From NCBI RefSeq assembly GCF_005937885.2, contig NZ_CP042176.1:3715501-3779500 (forward strand): a stretch of DNA of 64,000 nt, written 5' to 3'. Made by a program: the position numbers and the translations under genes. This DNA comes from Bradyrhizobium sp. KBS0727 (GTDB taxonomy: Bacteria > Pseudomonadota > Alphaproteobacteria > Rhizobiales > Xanthobacteraceae). Under the pieces are notes generated by a model, which was not told where the DNA came from, searched no databases, and saw nothing but the letters and a program-made list of their open reading frames with translations. Below, one piece after another: positions 53,013 to 62,835 of this stretch. Position 1 is the stretch's first letter, and each line of letters starts with the position of its first letter.

Positions 53013-54518
53013 TCATGCGCTATTGGTGCGATCGCGAAATGCTTCGACCATCAACGGGTTAAGCCCGAGTTCCGCAAGCGCATCACGGGCGCGGCCGTTA
53101 TCGTGGGCGCGGCCGGCAAGCCGATGGCCACTGAGGCGATCGGGAAGTGCCGTCAGCAGCGCGCCTTGTCCAAGCCTTCGGGCCCACTCCTGCAGGTCCT
53201 GCGCGAGGAAGCGGTAGCCGCCGACGGCCATGATGCCCGACGGCGGCGCCGTGATGTTGATCGTGCCGGTCGCGCGATCGAGCCGTGCGGCATAATCGGT
53301 ATCGACGAAATCGCGCGGCGGCGGCGCGATCAGCGAGTCACTCGGCGGCGGTGGCGGCGCATAGGCGGCGACCGGCACCATCGGTCCGCGCAATCCGAGC
53401 GTGCCCCGCGGCGTCAGCAGGATATCGCCGGCGATCGAGGTGCCCGGCAGTTCGCGCGGCGCGCCGTGCGGGCCGGGCTTGATCCGGGCCGGCGAGCCGT
53501 CCTCGGCCATGCGGCGTGCGCCGAACAATCCGGCCTCGCCGAACAGGTAGACGTCCGTCAGCGTGGCCTGTTGCGCGGCCCAGTTCGCGCTGGCGGCGAC
53601 CTGTTCCGGGGCACGCCAGAGGCCGATGACATTGCGCAGGCTCGGCATGCGCGCGCCGAGATCGAGTTCGTCCAGCCGCAGCGCCAGTTGCGCCGGCGCG
53701 ATCAGGGTGTCGCAGGCATGCTCGTTGATTTCCTGCTCCAGCACCTCCTCGTCGAACGGGTGATGCAGCACCAGCGTTCCGCCTGACAGCAGCCACACCA
53801 CCAGCGAGGAGGCGAGGCCGGCAAACGACATCGGCGCGAACGCCGATAGCACGGTGGCGCCCTGCGGCACGTCGCTCTCAAGCGACATCGCAAGGCCGCC
53901 CGCAATCAGGCTGAGATGCGCCCGCGGCACCGGACGGAAACCGTCGGCGGTCACATCGAAGCTGATCAGCGCCGCCTTGCGGCCGTCCTGGATGACGGCC
54001 CGCGTGGTGGTGGATTGTCGGGTCATCGCATCGTCGAGCGAGAACATGCCCTCGGGCAGATCGGTGCCGAAGCCGCAGACGTGGCGGATCGAGAACGCCT
54101 CGGCCGCGGCGTTCATGGCCAGATCGGAATAGAGGATGCCGTCGACCCTGCTTGTCGTGACGATGGCGCGGGCCGCGGTGCGATTGAGCGCCATGGTCAA
54201 CTCGGCCTGCCGCCACAGCAGCGGCAGCACGGCAACAACGAGGCCGGCGCGGTAGGCGGCCAGCACCGTGAGCGCGAACTCGACTGTGTTCGGCAGTTGG
54301 ACCGCGATCACGGAATTCGCGGGCAGACCGGATTCGATGAAATGCGCCGCCAGCGACGAGATCATCCGATCCGCCTGCGCAAAGGTAAGGGACCTGGGCG
54401 CTTCGCCGGTGACCCGCGCCTTGTTGGCGGGATCCACCAGCGCCAGCGCATCCGGCCGCCGCGACAGAACGCGCTTGAACAGCGTATCGAGGGTTGGCGA
54501 TGCGGTAGGCTGGGTCAC
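53013..54518 (-). CDS. Degenerate adenylate-forming (acyl-CoA synthetase-like) enzyme
   Basis: 501 residues from a GTG. The overall fold of AMP-dependent synthetases is recognisable: LTFAQADRMISSLAAHFIES, NSVIAVQLPNTVEFALTVLA, FGEAGLFG, and TGTINITAPPSGIMAVGG near the C-terminus. The phosphate loop that should read (S/T)SGTTG-PK is replaced (ISFDVTADGFRPVPRAH), and the final catalytic Lys motif is not seen. So it probably does not form acyl-adenylates by the usual mechanism. It starts 18 bases after the binding-protein gene stop, on the same strand. Confidence 0.75.
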   Translation of the reverse strand: MTQPTASPTLDTLFKRVLSRRPDALALVDPANKARVTGEAPRSLTFAQADRMISSLAAHFIESGLPANSVIAVQLPNTVEFALTVLAAYRAGLVVAVLPLLWRQAELTMALNRTAARAIVTTSRVDGILYSDLAMNAAAEAFSIRHVCGFGTDLPEGMFSLDDAMTRQSTTTRAVIQDGRKAALISFDVTADGFRPVPRAHLSLIAGGLAMSLESDVPQGATVLSAFAPMSFAGLASSLVVWLLSGGTLVLHHPFDEEVLEQEINEHACDTLIAPAQLALRLDELDLGARMPSLRNVIGLWRAPEQVAASANWAAQQATLTDVYLFGEAGLFGARRMAEDGSPARIKPGPHGAPRELPGTSIAGDILLTPRGTLGLRGPMVPVAAYAPPPPPSDSLIAPPPRDFVDTDYAARLDRATGTINITAPPSGIMAVGGYRFLAQDLQEWARRLGQGALLTALPDRLSGHRLAGRAHDNGRARDALAELGLNPLMVEAFRDRTNSA

Positions 54519-54536
54519 GGCGTCACTTCAATGCAA

Positions 54537-56369
54537 TCATTTCGGTTGCGGGTCCGGCTTCTGCCACCATGTTTCCGGAAGATAGCCGGTCAACGAGGTC
54601 TTCTCAGGCCTTTCTATCCGATTCCATCGCGCGATCCATTGCTCGCCGGCGTTAAACAGCGGGATAGCGTAGAAGCCCGACATCAAGGTCCGGTCCAGTG
54701 CCCGCACCGCGGAGATGAACGCCGGCCGTTCGCGCGCCTCCAGAAGGGCGGCGATCAGGGCGTCGATGGCGGGGTCCTTGGCGCCCATGTAGTTTCGCGT
54801 GCCCGGGATGTCGGCAGCCTGGCTGCCCCAATAGAACGATTGCTCGTTGCCGGGAGACAGCGACTGGTCCCAGCGGTTCTGCAGCATGTCGAATTCGTAA
54901 CCGAGCCGCCGCTGGTCGAATTGAACCGGATCGACCGCGCGAACGCCGGCCTCGATGCCGGCGCGCTTGAGGTCGCGGGTATAGGCCAGCGCGATGCGCT
55001 CCTGATCGCGCGTGGTGACCAGGATCTCGAAGCTAAGGGGCGCCCTGGTCGAACGTTGCCGCAGCACGGTGCCGTCGAGATCGTAGCCGGCCTGCGACAG
55101 CAGCGTCAGAGCGCTACGTAGGGTCGCGCGATCGCGGCCCGAGCCGTCGGTGACGGGCAGGCGGTAGCTGCCGTCGAGAATGTCCGGCTGGAGGTGCGCG
55201 GCGAACGGCTTGAGAAGCTCACGCTCGCGATCGTCGGGACTGCGGCCATAGGCGGATAGTTCAGAGCCGGCAAAGAAGCCGGCCGACCGCGTATAGAGGC
55301 CGAAGAAGTAGTTGCGGTTGATCCATTCGAAGTCGAACAGCAGCGTCAGCGCCTGCCGCACCCGGATGTCGGAAAATACCGGACGCCGCGTGTTGAACAC
55401 CAAAAATTCCGACGGCTGCGGCATGCCGGTCTTGATGGTATCGCGGATCAAATCGCCGGTTCGGGCCGCGGGGAAATCATAGCCCTCGTGCCAGCGCAGC
55501 GGCTCGGTTTCGACACGAAAATCGTACAGACCGCGCTTGAATGCCTCGAACTGGCCGTTGGACTCGCGATAGAAATCGAACCTGATCTCGTCGAAATTCC
55601 ACAAGCCCCGATTGACCGGCAGGTCGCGGCCCCAATAATCGGGATTGCGGGTCAGCGTGACGCTCGCGCCGGGCTTCACCGCACTGACGCGATAGGGGCC
55701 GGAGCCGACCGGACCGGCCATCGTGGTCTCTTCAAAGGTCGCGGGATCGACGGCGTGTCGCGGCAGAACCGGCATCAGGCCCAGGATCAGCGGCAGTTCG
55801 CGGTCATTGGCGCCGCCGAGGTCGAACCGCACGGTGAGCGGGTCGGGCGCTTCGGCCTTTGTCACCTTGGAATAATATTGGCGGTGGTTGGGGCGGCCCT
55901 TGTCGCGCAGCAGCGCCCATGAAAACAGCACATCGCCTGCCGTGACTGGCTTACCGTCCGAGAAGCGCGCGCGCGGGTCGAGATGGAAAGTGACATAGCT
56001 TCGCGCGTCGTCGGTCTCGACGCTCTTGGCCAGCAGGCCGTAGAGGGTGAAGGCCTCGTCGTTGCCGCGCGCCATCAGGCTCTCGACCACAAAACCCCGG
56101 ATCTGCTGAAGCGCGAGACCGCGGACGATCAGCGGGTTGAGGCTGTCGAAGGTGCCCGACAGGCCCCAGACCAAGCGGCCGCCCTTCGGCGCATCAGGAT
56201 TGGCGTAGGGCATATGCGTGAACCCGACGGGCAGCGCAGGCGCGCCATGCATGGCGATCCCGAAGGCTTCGCCGGCCGTTGCCGCAGGGACCGTCGCGAC
56301 CGGTGACAGGACGAACGCCAGCGCCACGCATGCCAGAAAAGCCGAGCGGATCGGTCCAAAGGCGGTCAT
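54537..56369 (-). CDS. Peptide ABC transporter solute-binding protein (family 5)
   Basis: 610 residues, start chosen to give a signal peptide (FLACVALAFVLSPVATVPAA). The family-5 core contains VESLMARGNDEAFTLYGLLA, the MAGPVGSGPYRV and NPDYWGRDLPVN motifs and RVRQALTLLFDFEW. The length and family suggest a YejA-like binding protein. No permease or ATPase genes lie next to it, so the transporter is encoded elsewhere. It is followed by the degenerate synthetase gene. Confidence 0.88.
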   Translation of the reverse strand: MTAFGPIRSAFLACVALAFVLSPVATVPAATAGEAFGIAMHGAPALPVGFTHMPYANPDAPKGGRLVWGLSGTFDSLNPLIVRGLALQQIRGFVVESLMARGNDEAFTLYGLLAKSVETDDARSYVTFHLDPRARFSDGKPVTAGDVLFSWALLRDKGRPNHRQYYSKVTKAEAPDPLTVRFDLGGANDRELPLILGLMPVLPRHAVDPATFEETTMAGPVGSGPYRVSAVKPGASVTLTRNPDYWGRDLPVNRGLWNFDEIRFDFYRESNGQFEAFKRGLYDFRVETEPLRWHEGYDFPAARTGDLIRDTIKTGMPQPSEFLVFNTRRPVFSDIRVRQALTLLFDFEWINRNYFFGLYTRSAGFFAGSELSAYGRSPDDRERELLKPFAAHLQPDILDGSYRLPVTDGSGRDRATLRSALTLLSQAGYDLDGTVLRQRSTRAPLSFEILVTTRDQERIALAYTRDLKRAGIEAGVRAVDPVQFDQRRLGYEFDMLQNRWDQSLSPGNEQSFYWGSQAADIPGTRNYMGAKDPAIDALIAALLEARERPAFISAVRALDRTLMSGFYAIPLFNAGEQWIARWNRIERPEKTSLTGYLPETWWQKPDPQPK

Positions 56370-56627
56370 CGGCACGCGCGGATTTGATTCGGAAATGCAC
56401 ACCGCCAAGCTTTACCATAGGCGCCGGCCTCCGACCGTGACGGACGCCAAAGATGCCTGTCGGCATTGATCTTTTCGTCGGTCGCTGTATTGAAGGCGTG
56501 CAATTGGCGACGGCGGCAGCGCCTGTCACGTATCCGCCTCAATTGACTAGGAGACAGCCGCCCAAACGGCTAGGTGTCGGTGCCTGCAGCGGTTTCGGGC
56601 GCTCCCGTTCAGAAAGGGTTTTCCGCA

Positions 56628-57458
56628 ATGAATTTCCGTATCTTGGCCGCGTCGATCCGGCCGCATGGGCGGGTTTTTGCCTTGTTGGCGGCGACGGCAC
56701 TGTCCGCGACGCTGGTCGCCTCCGCCGCGCAGGCTCAGACGCCGGCCCCCGCGCCTGGCGCGCCCGCGGCTGCCCCCAAGGCCAAGGCTGCCCCGAAAGC
56801 CGCTCCCAAGGCGCCCGCCGCGGCACCAGCGCCGACTGCCCAGCAGGCCGCGCCGCCGGCCGCCGGCGCTCCTGCCGCTGGCGCACAGCCAGCGGACCAG
56901 CAGGTCCAGCTGATTTACGCCCCCTGGACCAAGTTCTGCCTCAAGGGCCAGGACGCCGGCGCCAAGCAGGTTTGCTTTACCGGCAAGGACGGCCGTATCG
57001 AGTCCGGCCAGCCGGTCATTGCCGCCGTCATCATCGAGCCCGAAGGCGAGCCGAAGAAGATCCTGCGCGTGACGCTGCCGCTCGGCATGCAGCTCGTGCA
57101 CGGAACCCGGATCATCATCGACGCCAATGCGCCGCAGCAGAGCCCCTATGTCATCTGCTTCCAGAACGGTTGCATGTCTGATTACGAAGCAACGCCTGAG
57201 TTGATCGCCAACCTGAAGAAGGGCCAGAACCTCGTGGTCCAGGCGATCAATTCCAACGGCGCGCCGCTGACGCTGCCGCTGCCGCTGGCCGGCGAGTTCG
57301 CCAAGGCCTATGACGGTCCCCCGACCGATCCGAAGGTGTTCGAGGAAAACCAGAAGAAGCTGCAGGAAGAGCTGCAGAAGCGGGCTGAAGAAGCCCGCAA
57401 GAAGCTGGAAGCCAACCCGCCGGCGGCTGGGGCTGCTGCAAATCCGGCCTCGAAGTAA
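56628..57458 (+). CDS. ialB: Invasion-associated locus B family protein
   Basis: 276 residues from the ATG at 56628. Signal peptide ending AQAQT, then an Ala/Pro/Lys-rich linker (about 38-90). The IalB domain has WTKFCLKGQDAGAKQVCFTG and SPYVICFQNGCMSDY with paired cysteines. A charged coiled coil at the C-terminus follows (KLQEELQKRAEEARKKLEAN). IalB proteins are periplasmic or outer-membrane-associated in this group; a role in invasion is known only for Bartonella. A strong terminator follows. Confidence 0.88.
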   Translation: MNFRILAASIRPHGRVFALLAATALSATLVASAAQAQTPAPAPGAPAAAPKAKAAPKAAPKAPAAAPAPTAQQAAPPAAGAPAAGAQPADQQVQLIYAPWTKFCLKGQDAGAKQVCFTGKDGRIESGQPVIAAVIIEPEGEPKKILRVTLPLGMQLVHGTRIIIDANAPQQSPYVICFQNGCMSDYEATPELIANLKKGQNLVVQAINSNGAPLTLPLPLAGEFAKAYDGPPTDPKVFEENQKKLQEELQKRAEEARKKLEANPPAAGAAANPASK

Positions 57459-57477
57459 CGCTGGTTGCGAGACAAAC

Positions 57478-57505
57478 AAAAAGGCGCCCGGTGGGGCGCC
57501 TTTTT
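57478..57505 (+). terminator. Intrinsic terminator after ialB
   Basis: Perfect 12-bp stem AAAAAGGCGCCC with its complement around GGTG, ending in TTTTT. It reads as a terminator on both strands and separates ialB from the convergent hspQ. Confidence 0.92.
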
Positions 57506-57550
57506 AGTTTGGCCGAATTGGTTTTGCCGAACGACTGACGGGCAGGGCGA

Positions 57551-57883
57551 TCAGTTGAGTGACGGATTGCGCGGGCGGTAGCCGCCGGATTTGTCCTTCA
57601 CGAAAATCTCGGCGACCTGCGAATGCCGGATCGGTTCGCCGGAATCGTCGGGCAGCAAATTCTGCTCGGAGACATAGGCAACGTATTCGGACTCCGAATT
57701 CTCGGCGAGCAGGTGATAGAACGGCTGATCCTTGTGAGGCCGAACCTCTTCGGGGATCGACAACCACCATTCCTCGGTATTGTTGAATTCCGGATCGATG
57801 TCGAAAATCACGCCGCGGAACGAGAACACCCGGTGGCGGACGATCTGCCCGATCTGAAATTTGGCGGTGCGCGCTTTGATCAT
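57551..57883 (-). CDS. hspQ: Heat-shock protein HspQ
   Basis: 110 residues. The HspQ/YccV signature is clear: AKFQIGQIVRHRVFSFRGVI, FDIDPEFNNTEEWWLSIPEE, PFYHLLAENSESEYVAYVSE and LLPDDSGEPIRHSQV. In enterobacteria HspQ is a specificity-enhancing adaptor of the Lon protease and binds hemimethylated DNA. It is a single gene here. Confidence 0.95.
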   Translation of the reverse strand: MIKARTAKFQIGQIVRHRVFSFRGVIFDIDPEFNNTEEWWLSIPEEVRPHKDQPFYHLLAENSESEYVAYVSEQNLLPDDSGEPIRHSQVAEIFVKDKSGGYRPRNPSLN

Positions 57884-58006
57884 GTCTCGTCGAATAGACC
57901 ATGATTGTGGCCGATGCTAGGGGCAAAAGGACGATTTAACCCTCAGGCATGGTGGCCAGACCAGGCGCCATGGTCCCGAAATGACTGACGAAAAGACGTT
58001 TACGAG

Positions 58007-58960
58007 ATGGCCGATATTCTCAACCTCGCGATTCCCTATTTCGGCCTGATCTTCATCGGTTTTGCCTGCGGCAAAGGTAAGGGGTTGCCGGAAGCCGGCC
58101 TCGCCTGGATGAACTTCTTTCTGCTCTATGTGTCGTTGCCGGCACTGTTGTTCGGCATCACGTCGAGGACGCCGTTTTCGGAACTGAACAATCCGCCATT
58201 CCTGATTGCGACCACGCTCGGCACCGTGACCGCCTTCGCGCTGGCCATGGTGGCCGGCCGGATCATCGGCGATCTCTCGCTGCGCAAAGCCACCATGGCC
58301 GGATTAGCCGGCGCCTATGGCAATATCGGCTACATGGGACCGGGTCTCGCGCTCGCGGTGCTCGGAGCCAAGGCGGCGGCGCCGACCGCGCTGATCTTCT
58401 GCTGCGACAGCATCTTCCTGTTTTCGATCGTGCCGCTGTTGATTGCGCTCACCGATCGCGATCATCCGTCGCCGTGGCACGCCATCGGCGTCGCGGCGCG
58501 TCAGATCGTGCTCAACCCGTTGATCATGTCGGCCGCCGCGGGCGCGCTGGCGGCGGCGCTGCACCTTGAATTGCCGGTCTCGATCGACAGGACGCTGCAG
58601 TTCTTGCAAAACGCCGCAGCGCCGACGGCGCTGTTCGTATTGGGGGTGACGGTGGCGCTACGCCCGTTCGACCGCGTGCCCTGGGAAGTCCCCTGGGTGA
58701 TCGCGATCAAGCTGCTGGTTCATCCGCTTCTCGTGTTCGGATTGATGCTGTTGTTCGGGCCTTTCGCGCAGCCATGGGCGGCAACCGCGGTGCTGATGGC
58801 CTCACTGCCGCCGGCGTTGAACGTGTTCGTGATCGCCCGGCAAAACAACACCTGGATCGAGCCCGCGTCCGTTGCCGTCCTGATTGGAACGTTTGCATCC
58901 GTGGTGACGCTGACCAGCGTGATGTGGTTCATCCAGACCGGACGGCTGGTGTTTCCTTAA
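58007..58960 (+). CDS. AEC-family (auxin efflux carrier-type) transporter
   Basis: 317 residues with ten hydrophobic helices in two halves. Motifs GAYGNIGYMGPGLAL and the second-half GVTVALRPF and LPPALNVFVIARQ are typical of the AEC/malonate exporter family. Substrate is not predictable; malate/malonate-like acids are frequent. It ends 5 bases before the convergent UbiH-type gene. Confidence 0.88.
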   Translation: MADILNLAIPYFGLIFIGFACGKGKGLPEAGLAWMNFFLLYVSLPALLFGITSRTPFSELNNPPFLIATTLGTVTAFALAMVAGRIIGDLSLRKATMAGLAGAYGNIGYMGPGLALAVLGAKAAAPTALIFCCDSIFLFSIVPLLIALTDRDHPSPWHAIGVAARQIVLNPLIMSAAAGALAAALHLELPVSIDRTLQFLQNAAAPTALFVLGVTVALRPFDRVPWEVPWVIAIKLLVHPLLVFGLMLLFGPFAQPWAATAVLMASLPPALNVFVIARQNNTWIEPASVAVLIGTFASVVTLTSVMWFIQTGRLVFP

Positions 58961-58965
58961 ACAGG

Positions 58966-60156
58966 CTAGCTTACGCGCTTCCAGGAGGGCGCAAGCCCTT
59001 CGCGCATCGCAAGCCGCCGCAGCGGGCCGAACGCGCCGAGCAAATGCATGCCAGCCGCGCGCAGCGACTGCACGGCCAGGAAATCGCTGAGCAGCGAGCG
59101 GTTGGCGATGTCGATCGCGATCGTGCGGCTGGCGACGTCGGCGCGCCGGGCTGATTGGTAGCGCGCCAAAACCTGCGGCGAACCGGGGTCTTCGCCCCGC
59201 GACATCGCGTTTCCTGCGATGTCGGCAATATCGGCGGCGTCGCGCAGTCCCATGTTGAGGCCTTGTGCGCCGATCGGCGGCACCACATGGGCGGATTCAC
59301 CGACCAGTGCGACCCGATGGCTGGCGAATTGCCTCGGGCTCTCGATCGCCAGCGGGAAGACATTCCGCCCGGCCTCGACCTGGACGCGGCCGAGAATCGA
59401 GTGCGATTGCTTCTCGGCGGCGTCCGACAGTTCGTCGTCGCCAAGCGACATCAGCCGTTCGGCTTCCTTCGTAGCCGAAACCCACACCACGCTGCAGCGG
59501 TTGCCGGGCAGGGGCACGAACACGCACGGGCCCTGTGGCGTGTGGAACTCGGTGGAGATGTTCTTGTGGGGATGCGAATGGGCGATGTTGAAGGTCAGCG
59601 CCGATTGATGCAGATCGCGCCGCTTGATCTCGATCCCGGCGGCGGCGCGGGAAGGCGACTGCCGCCCGTCGGCGCCGACCACCAGCCGTGCTGTCAGAGC
59701 CTGACCCCGGCTGGTCCGGATCGACACTTCTGCATGGTGCGGCTCGATGGTGACGGCCTCGTCGTCGTAGCGCGTCAGGTTGGCCAATTCGGCGGCGCGT
59801 TCCTCGAGTGCCGATATCAGCGAGCGGTTGTCGATGTTGTAGCCGAACTGCTCGAGCCCGATTTCATCGGAGGAAAACCGCACCTCCGGCGCACGGATCA
59901 GCCGGCCGGTATCGTCGACGAGACGCATGGTCTGCAGGGCGGCGGCCTTGTCGCGGCAGCGCGGCCAGACCGCGAGGCGTTCGAGCAGGTCGGCGGACGC
60001 GCCGAGCAGCGCCGTGGTGCGATTGTCGGCATAGGGCGCGCGGCGGGCGAGCAGGGCCGTTTTGGCGCCGGTCCCGGCCAGCGCAATGGCCGCGGTCAAT
60101 CCCGCCGGGCCTCCGCCGATCACAACGGTGTCATAAATCTGCGATGTATCGTTCAT
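58966..60156 (-). CDS. UbiH/UbiF-family FAD-dependent hydroxylase
   Basis: 396 residues. FAD-binding motifs: VVIGGGPAGLTAAIAL (GxGxxG) at 11-26, VVGADGRQSPSR (DG motif) and RVALVGESAHVVPPIGAQGL (GD-like motif, here GES, with the family's PxxAQGLN). Ubiquinone biosynthesis hydroxylases of this type act on the polyprenyl benzene ring; the position of hydroxylation cannot be assigned. The aerobic ring-hydroxylation role is inferred. Confidence 0.85.
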   Translation of the reverse strand: MNDTSQIYDTVVIGGGPAGLTAAIALAGTGAKTALLARRAPYADNRTTALLGASADLLERLAVWPRCRDKAAALQTMRLVDDTGRLIRAPEVRFSSDEIGLEQFGYNIDNRSLISALEERAAELANLTRYDDEAVTIEPHHAEVSIRTSRGQALTARLVVGADGRQSPSRAAAGIEIKRRDLHQSALTFNIAHSHPHKNISTEFHTPQGPCVFVPLPGNRCSVVWVSATKEAERLMSLGDDELSDAAEKQSHSILGRVQVEAGRNVFPLAIESPRQFASHRVALVGESAHVVPPIGAQGLNMGLRDAADIADIAGNAMSRGEDPGSPQVLARYQSARRADVASRTIAIDIANRSLLSDFLAVQSLRAAGMHLLGAFGPLRRLAMREGLAPSWKRVS

Positions 60157-60290
60157 CCCGCGACAATTGACGTTCCCGGCCGCGTTTTCAAGCCATCAAC
60201 GGGCCGAAAAGTTTCCACCGCATTGCGCGGCGGATGGCCGCAAGCGCGGATATGCAAATCATGGCGATTCCTGATAGCACTGCCGGGATA

Positions 60291-61025
60291 ATGGACCAGA
60301 CAACCCAGCCACTCTCAGCCCCGGGATCGGCCCGGATGCGTCTCGCCGCATTTGGGGTGCATATCTTGACGGCGATCGGCGCCGGCCTGGCGCTGATCGC
60401 GATGCTGGAAGCCGTGCGGGAGCACTGGGCCAACATGTTCGGCTGGCTCGGCGTGGCGCTGATCGTCGACGCCATCGACGGGCCGATCGCGCGGAAGCTC
60501 GATGTCGAGCGATTGCAGCCGAACTGGTCGGGCGAGGTGCTCGACCTCGTCGTCGATTTCGTCACCTACGTCTTCGTTCCGGCCTATGCGATTACGGCGA
60601 GCGGATTGCTGCTTCCGCTGGCGGCGCCGCTGCTCGGTATCGGCATCGTGGTGTCGGGCGCGCTGTATTTCGCGGACAAGCGCATGAAGGTATCCGACAA
60701 TCATTTTCGCGGCTTTCCGGCGCTGTGGAACGCGGCGGCGTTCTATCTGTTCCTGCTGCATTGGCCGCCGGCGCTCTCCAGCCTCGGCATCGCGGTGCTG
60801 ATCGTGCTGACGTTTGCGCCGTTTCACGTGTTGCATCCGGTCCGTGTCGTGCGGCTGCGCTGGCTGACGCTGTGGCTGCTGGCGGTGTGGGCTGGGCTCG
60901 CGATCTACACGCTTGCCTGCGATTTCAATGTCGGCGTTCCCATCGTCGCCGGGCTCTGTTTCATCGCCGCCTATATCGTCGGCAGCGACGCCGTCATCCG
61001 GCGAATAAAGGCATTCAAGGCATGA
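60291..61025 (+). CDS. pcs: Phosphatidylcholine synthase
   Basis: 244 residues from the ATG that starts MDQTTQPLS; ATGs at 60234 and 60252 are alternatives. The CDP-alcohol phosphotransferase motif is present (DGPIAR, then GEVLDLVVD, with the aspartates spaced as expected), with about eight transmembrane helices and DNHFRGFPALWNAAAFYLF, a Pcs-specific segment. Pcs condenses choline with CDP-diacylglycerol to make phosphatidylcholine in rhizobia. The stop overlaps terC (ATGA). Confidence 0.9.
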   Translation: MDQTTQPLSAPGSARMRLAAFGVHILTAIGAGLALIAMLEAVREHWANMFGWLGVALIVDAIDGPIARKLDVERLQPNWSGEVLDLVVDFVTYVFVPAYAITASGLLLPLAAPLLGIGIVVSGALYFADKRMKVSDNHFRGFPALWNAAAFYLFLLHWPPALSSLGIAVLIVLTFAPFHVLHPVRVVRLRWLTLWLLAVWAGLAIYTLACDFNVGVPIVAGLCFIAAYIVGSDAVIRRIKAFKA

Positions 61026-61735
61026 TGGAATTACTGACCAGCGCGGAAGCGTGGGCGGCGTTGCTGACCTTGACGGCGCTGGAAATCGTGCTCGGCATCG
61101 ACAACGTCATCTTCCTGTCGGTAATCGTCTCGCGGATTCCGCCCACGCAGGCCAAGCGCGCCCGGCAGATCGGCCTGCTGCTGGCGCTGGTGTTCCGCAT
61201 CATCCTGCTCAGCCTGCTGGTCTGGCTGATCGGGCTGACCCAGCCGGTTCTGACCGTGAAGAACGTCGCGCTGTCGTGGCGCGACATCATCCTGGTCGGC
61301 GGCGGACTGTTCCTGATCGCGAAGGCGACGCATGAAATTCATGCCGAGGTCGAGGCGCGCGACGCCGAAGCCGACGCGGCGCCGAGAGCCAGCGCCTTCT
61401 TCTGGGTGATCGTCCAGATCATCGTCATCGATATGGTGTTCTCGCTGGACTCGATCATCACCGCGATCGGCATGGCGCAGGATCTCGAAATCATGATCGC
61501 CGCCGTCGTGATCGCCTGCGTCATAATGTATGTTTCGTCCGGCCCGGTAGCGCGGTTCGTGGCTGAACATCCGACCACCAAGATGCTGGCGCTGGCGTTT
61601 CTGGTGCTGATCGGCGTGGCGCTGGTCGCTGATGGATTCAAGTTCCACATTCCGCGCGGCTACATCTACTTCGCCATCGTGTTCTCAGCGGCCGTCGAAA
61701 TGTTCAATGTGCTCGCCAAGCGCAACCGCAGGTAG
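61022..61735 (+). CDS. TerC-family membrane protein
   Basis: 237 residues from the ATG overlapping pcs. Seven helices with the family's acidic motif LEIVLGIDNVIFLSVI in the first and DMVFSLDSIITAIG in the second half, which bind metal. TerC/Alx-type proteins export or handle manganese in bacteria and can help metalate exported enzymes. The upstream leader is within pcs, so no separate riboswitch is seen. Confidence 0.92.
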   Translation: MMELLTSAEAWAALLTLTALEIVLGIDNVIFLSVIVSRIPPTQAKRARQIGLLLALVFRIILLSLLVWLIGLTQPVLTVKNVALSWRDIILVGGGLFLIAKATHEIHAEVEARDAEADAAPRASAFFWVIVQIIVIDMVFSLDSIITAIGMAQDLEIMIAAVVIACVIMYVSSGPVARFVAEHPTTKMLALAFLVLIGVALVADGFKFHIPRGYIYFAIVFSAAVEMFNVLAKRNRR

Positions 61736-61835
61736 GCCGTTCAGTAGCCGGATTCAGCCCGCGAGTTGACAACGCGGCGGCGATGGCTTTCGCTTCGATT
61801 GTCGGCGTTGAAGGAAATACCGAGGGAGACCGTTC

Positions 61836-62810
61836 ATGACCAAGGCCGTGCGCGTGCACAAGGTAGGGGGCCCGGAAGCGCTGGTGTACGAGGACGTGGA
61901 AGTCGCCGCGCCGGGACCGGGCGAGGTTCGGATCCGCCAGCACGCCGTCGGCCTCAACTTCATCGACGTCTATTTTCGCACCGGCCTCTACAAGGCGCCG
62001 TGCCTGCCTTTCATCGCCGGCAATGAAGCCGCCGGCGAGGTGGTGGCGGTTGGACCCGGCGTGACCAATTTTCATCCCGGCGATCGCGTCGCCTACTATT
62101 TCAATCTCGGCGGCTATGCCTCCGAACGGGTCATCCCGGCCGACAAGCTGGTCAAGTTGCCCGACCACATCACCTACGAGCAGGGCGCTGTCCTGATGCT
62201 CAAGGGGCTGACAGTCTGGTACCTCCTGCACAAGACCTTCAAGGTCGAGCCCGGCCATCGCGTGTTGATCCACGCGGCGGCCGGTGGCATCGGCTTGCTC
62301 GCCTGCCAATGGGCGCGCGCGATGGGGGCGCATGTGATCGGGACCGTCGGCTCCAGGGCCAAGGCCGATCTCGCGCTCGCCAATGGCTGCGACCACGTCA
62401 TCCTCTACAACGAGGAAAATTTTGTCGAGCGGGTCAAGCAGATCAGCCGTAACGAACTCTGCGACGTCGTCTATGACGGCGTCGGCAAGACCACGTTTCC
62501 GGGCTCGCTGTCCTGCCTCCGGCCACGCGGCCTGTTCGTAAGCTTCGGCAACGCGTCCGGCCCGGTGCCGCCGTTCGCGCTCGCCGAACTCAACAACCAC
62601 GGTTCGCTGTTTGCGACACGGCCGAAGCTCAACGACTATGTCGGCACCCGCAAGGAATTGCTGGAAGGCGCCGACACGCTGTTCGCCGCTGTCATCAACG
62701 GCAAGCTCCACGTGCCGATCAATCAGGCCTATGCGCTGAAGGATGCGGCGAAAGCGCATATCGAACTCGAGAGCCGGGCGACGACGGGGGCCGCGATTTT
62801 GCGGCCCTGA
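61836..62810 (+). CDS. Quinone oxidoreductase-like NADPH dehydrogenase
   Basis: 324 residues of the zinc-free medium-chain dehydrogenase family. GNEAAGEVVAVGPGVTNFHP, the Rossmann HAAAGGIGLLACQWARAMGA, and KAHIELESRATTGAAIL at the end identify the quinone oxidoreductase (Qor) type. No zinc-binding cysteines occur. It would reduce quinones with NADPH. A ribosome site (GAGGGAGA... near 61825) precedes the start. Confidence 0.92.
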   Translation: MTKAVRVHKVGGPEALVYEDVEVAAPGPGEVRIRQHAVGLNFIDVYFRTGLYKAPCLPFIAGNEAAGEVVAVGPGVTNFHPGDRVAYYFNLGGYASERVIPADKLVKLPDHITYEQGAVLMLKGLTVWYLLHKTFKVEPGHRVLIHAAAGGIGLLACQWARAMGAHVIGTVGSRAKADLALANGCDHVILYNEENFVERVKQISRNELCDVVYDGVGKTTFPGSLSCLRPRGLFVSFGNASGPVPPFALAELNNHGSLFATRPKLNDYVGTRKELLEGADTLFAAVINGKLHVPINQAYALKDAAKAHIELESRATTGAAILRP

Positions 62811-62835
62811 CCTAACGCGAAATTGCCTCACCCAC

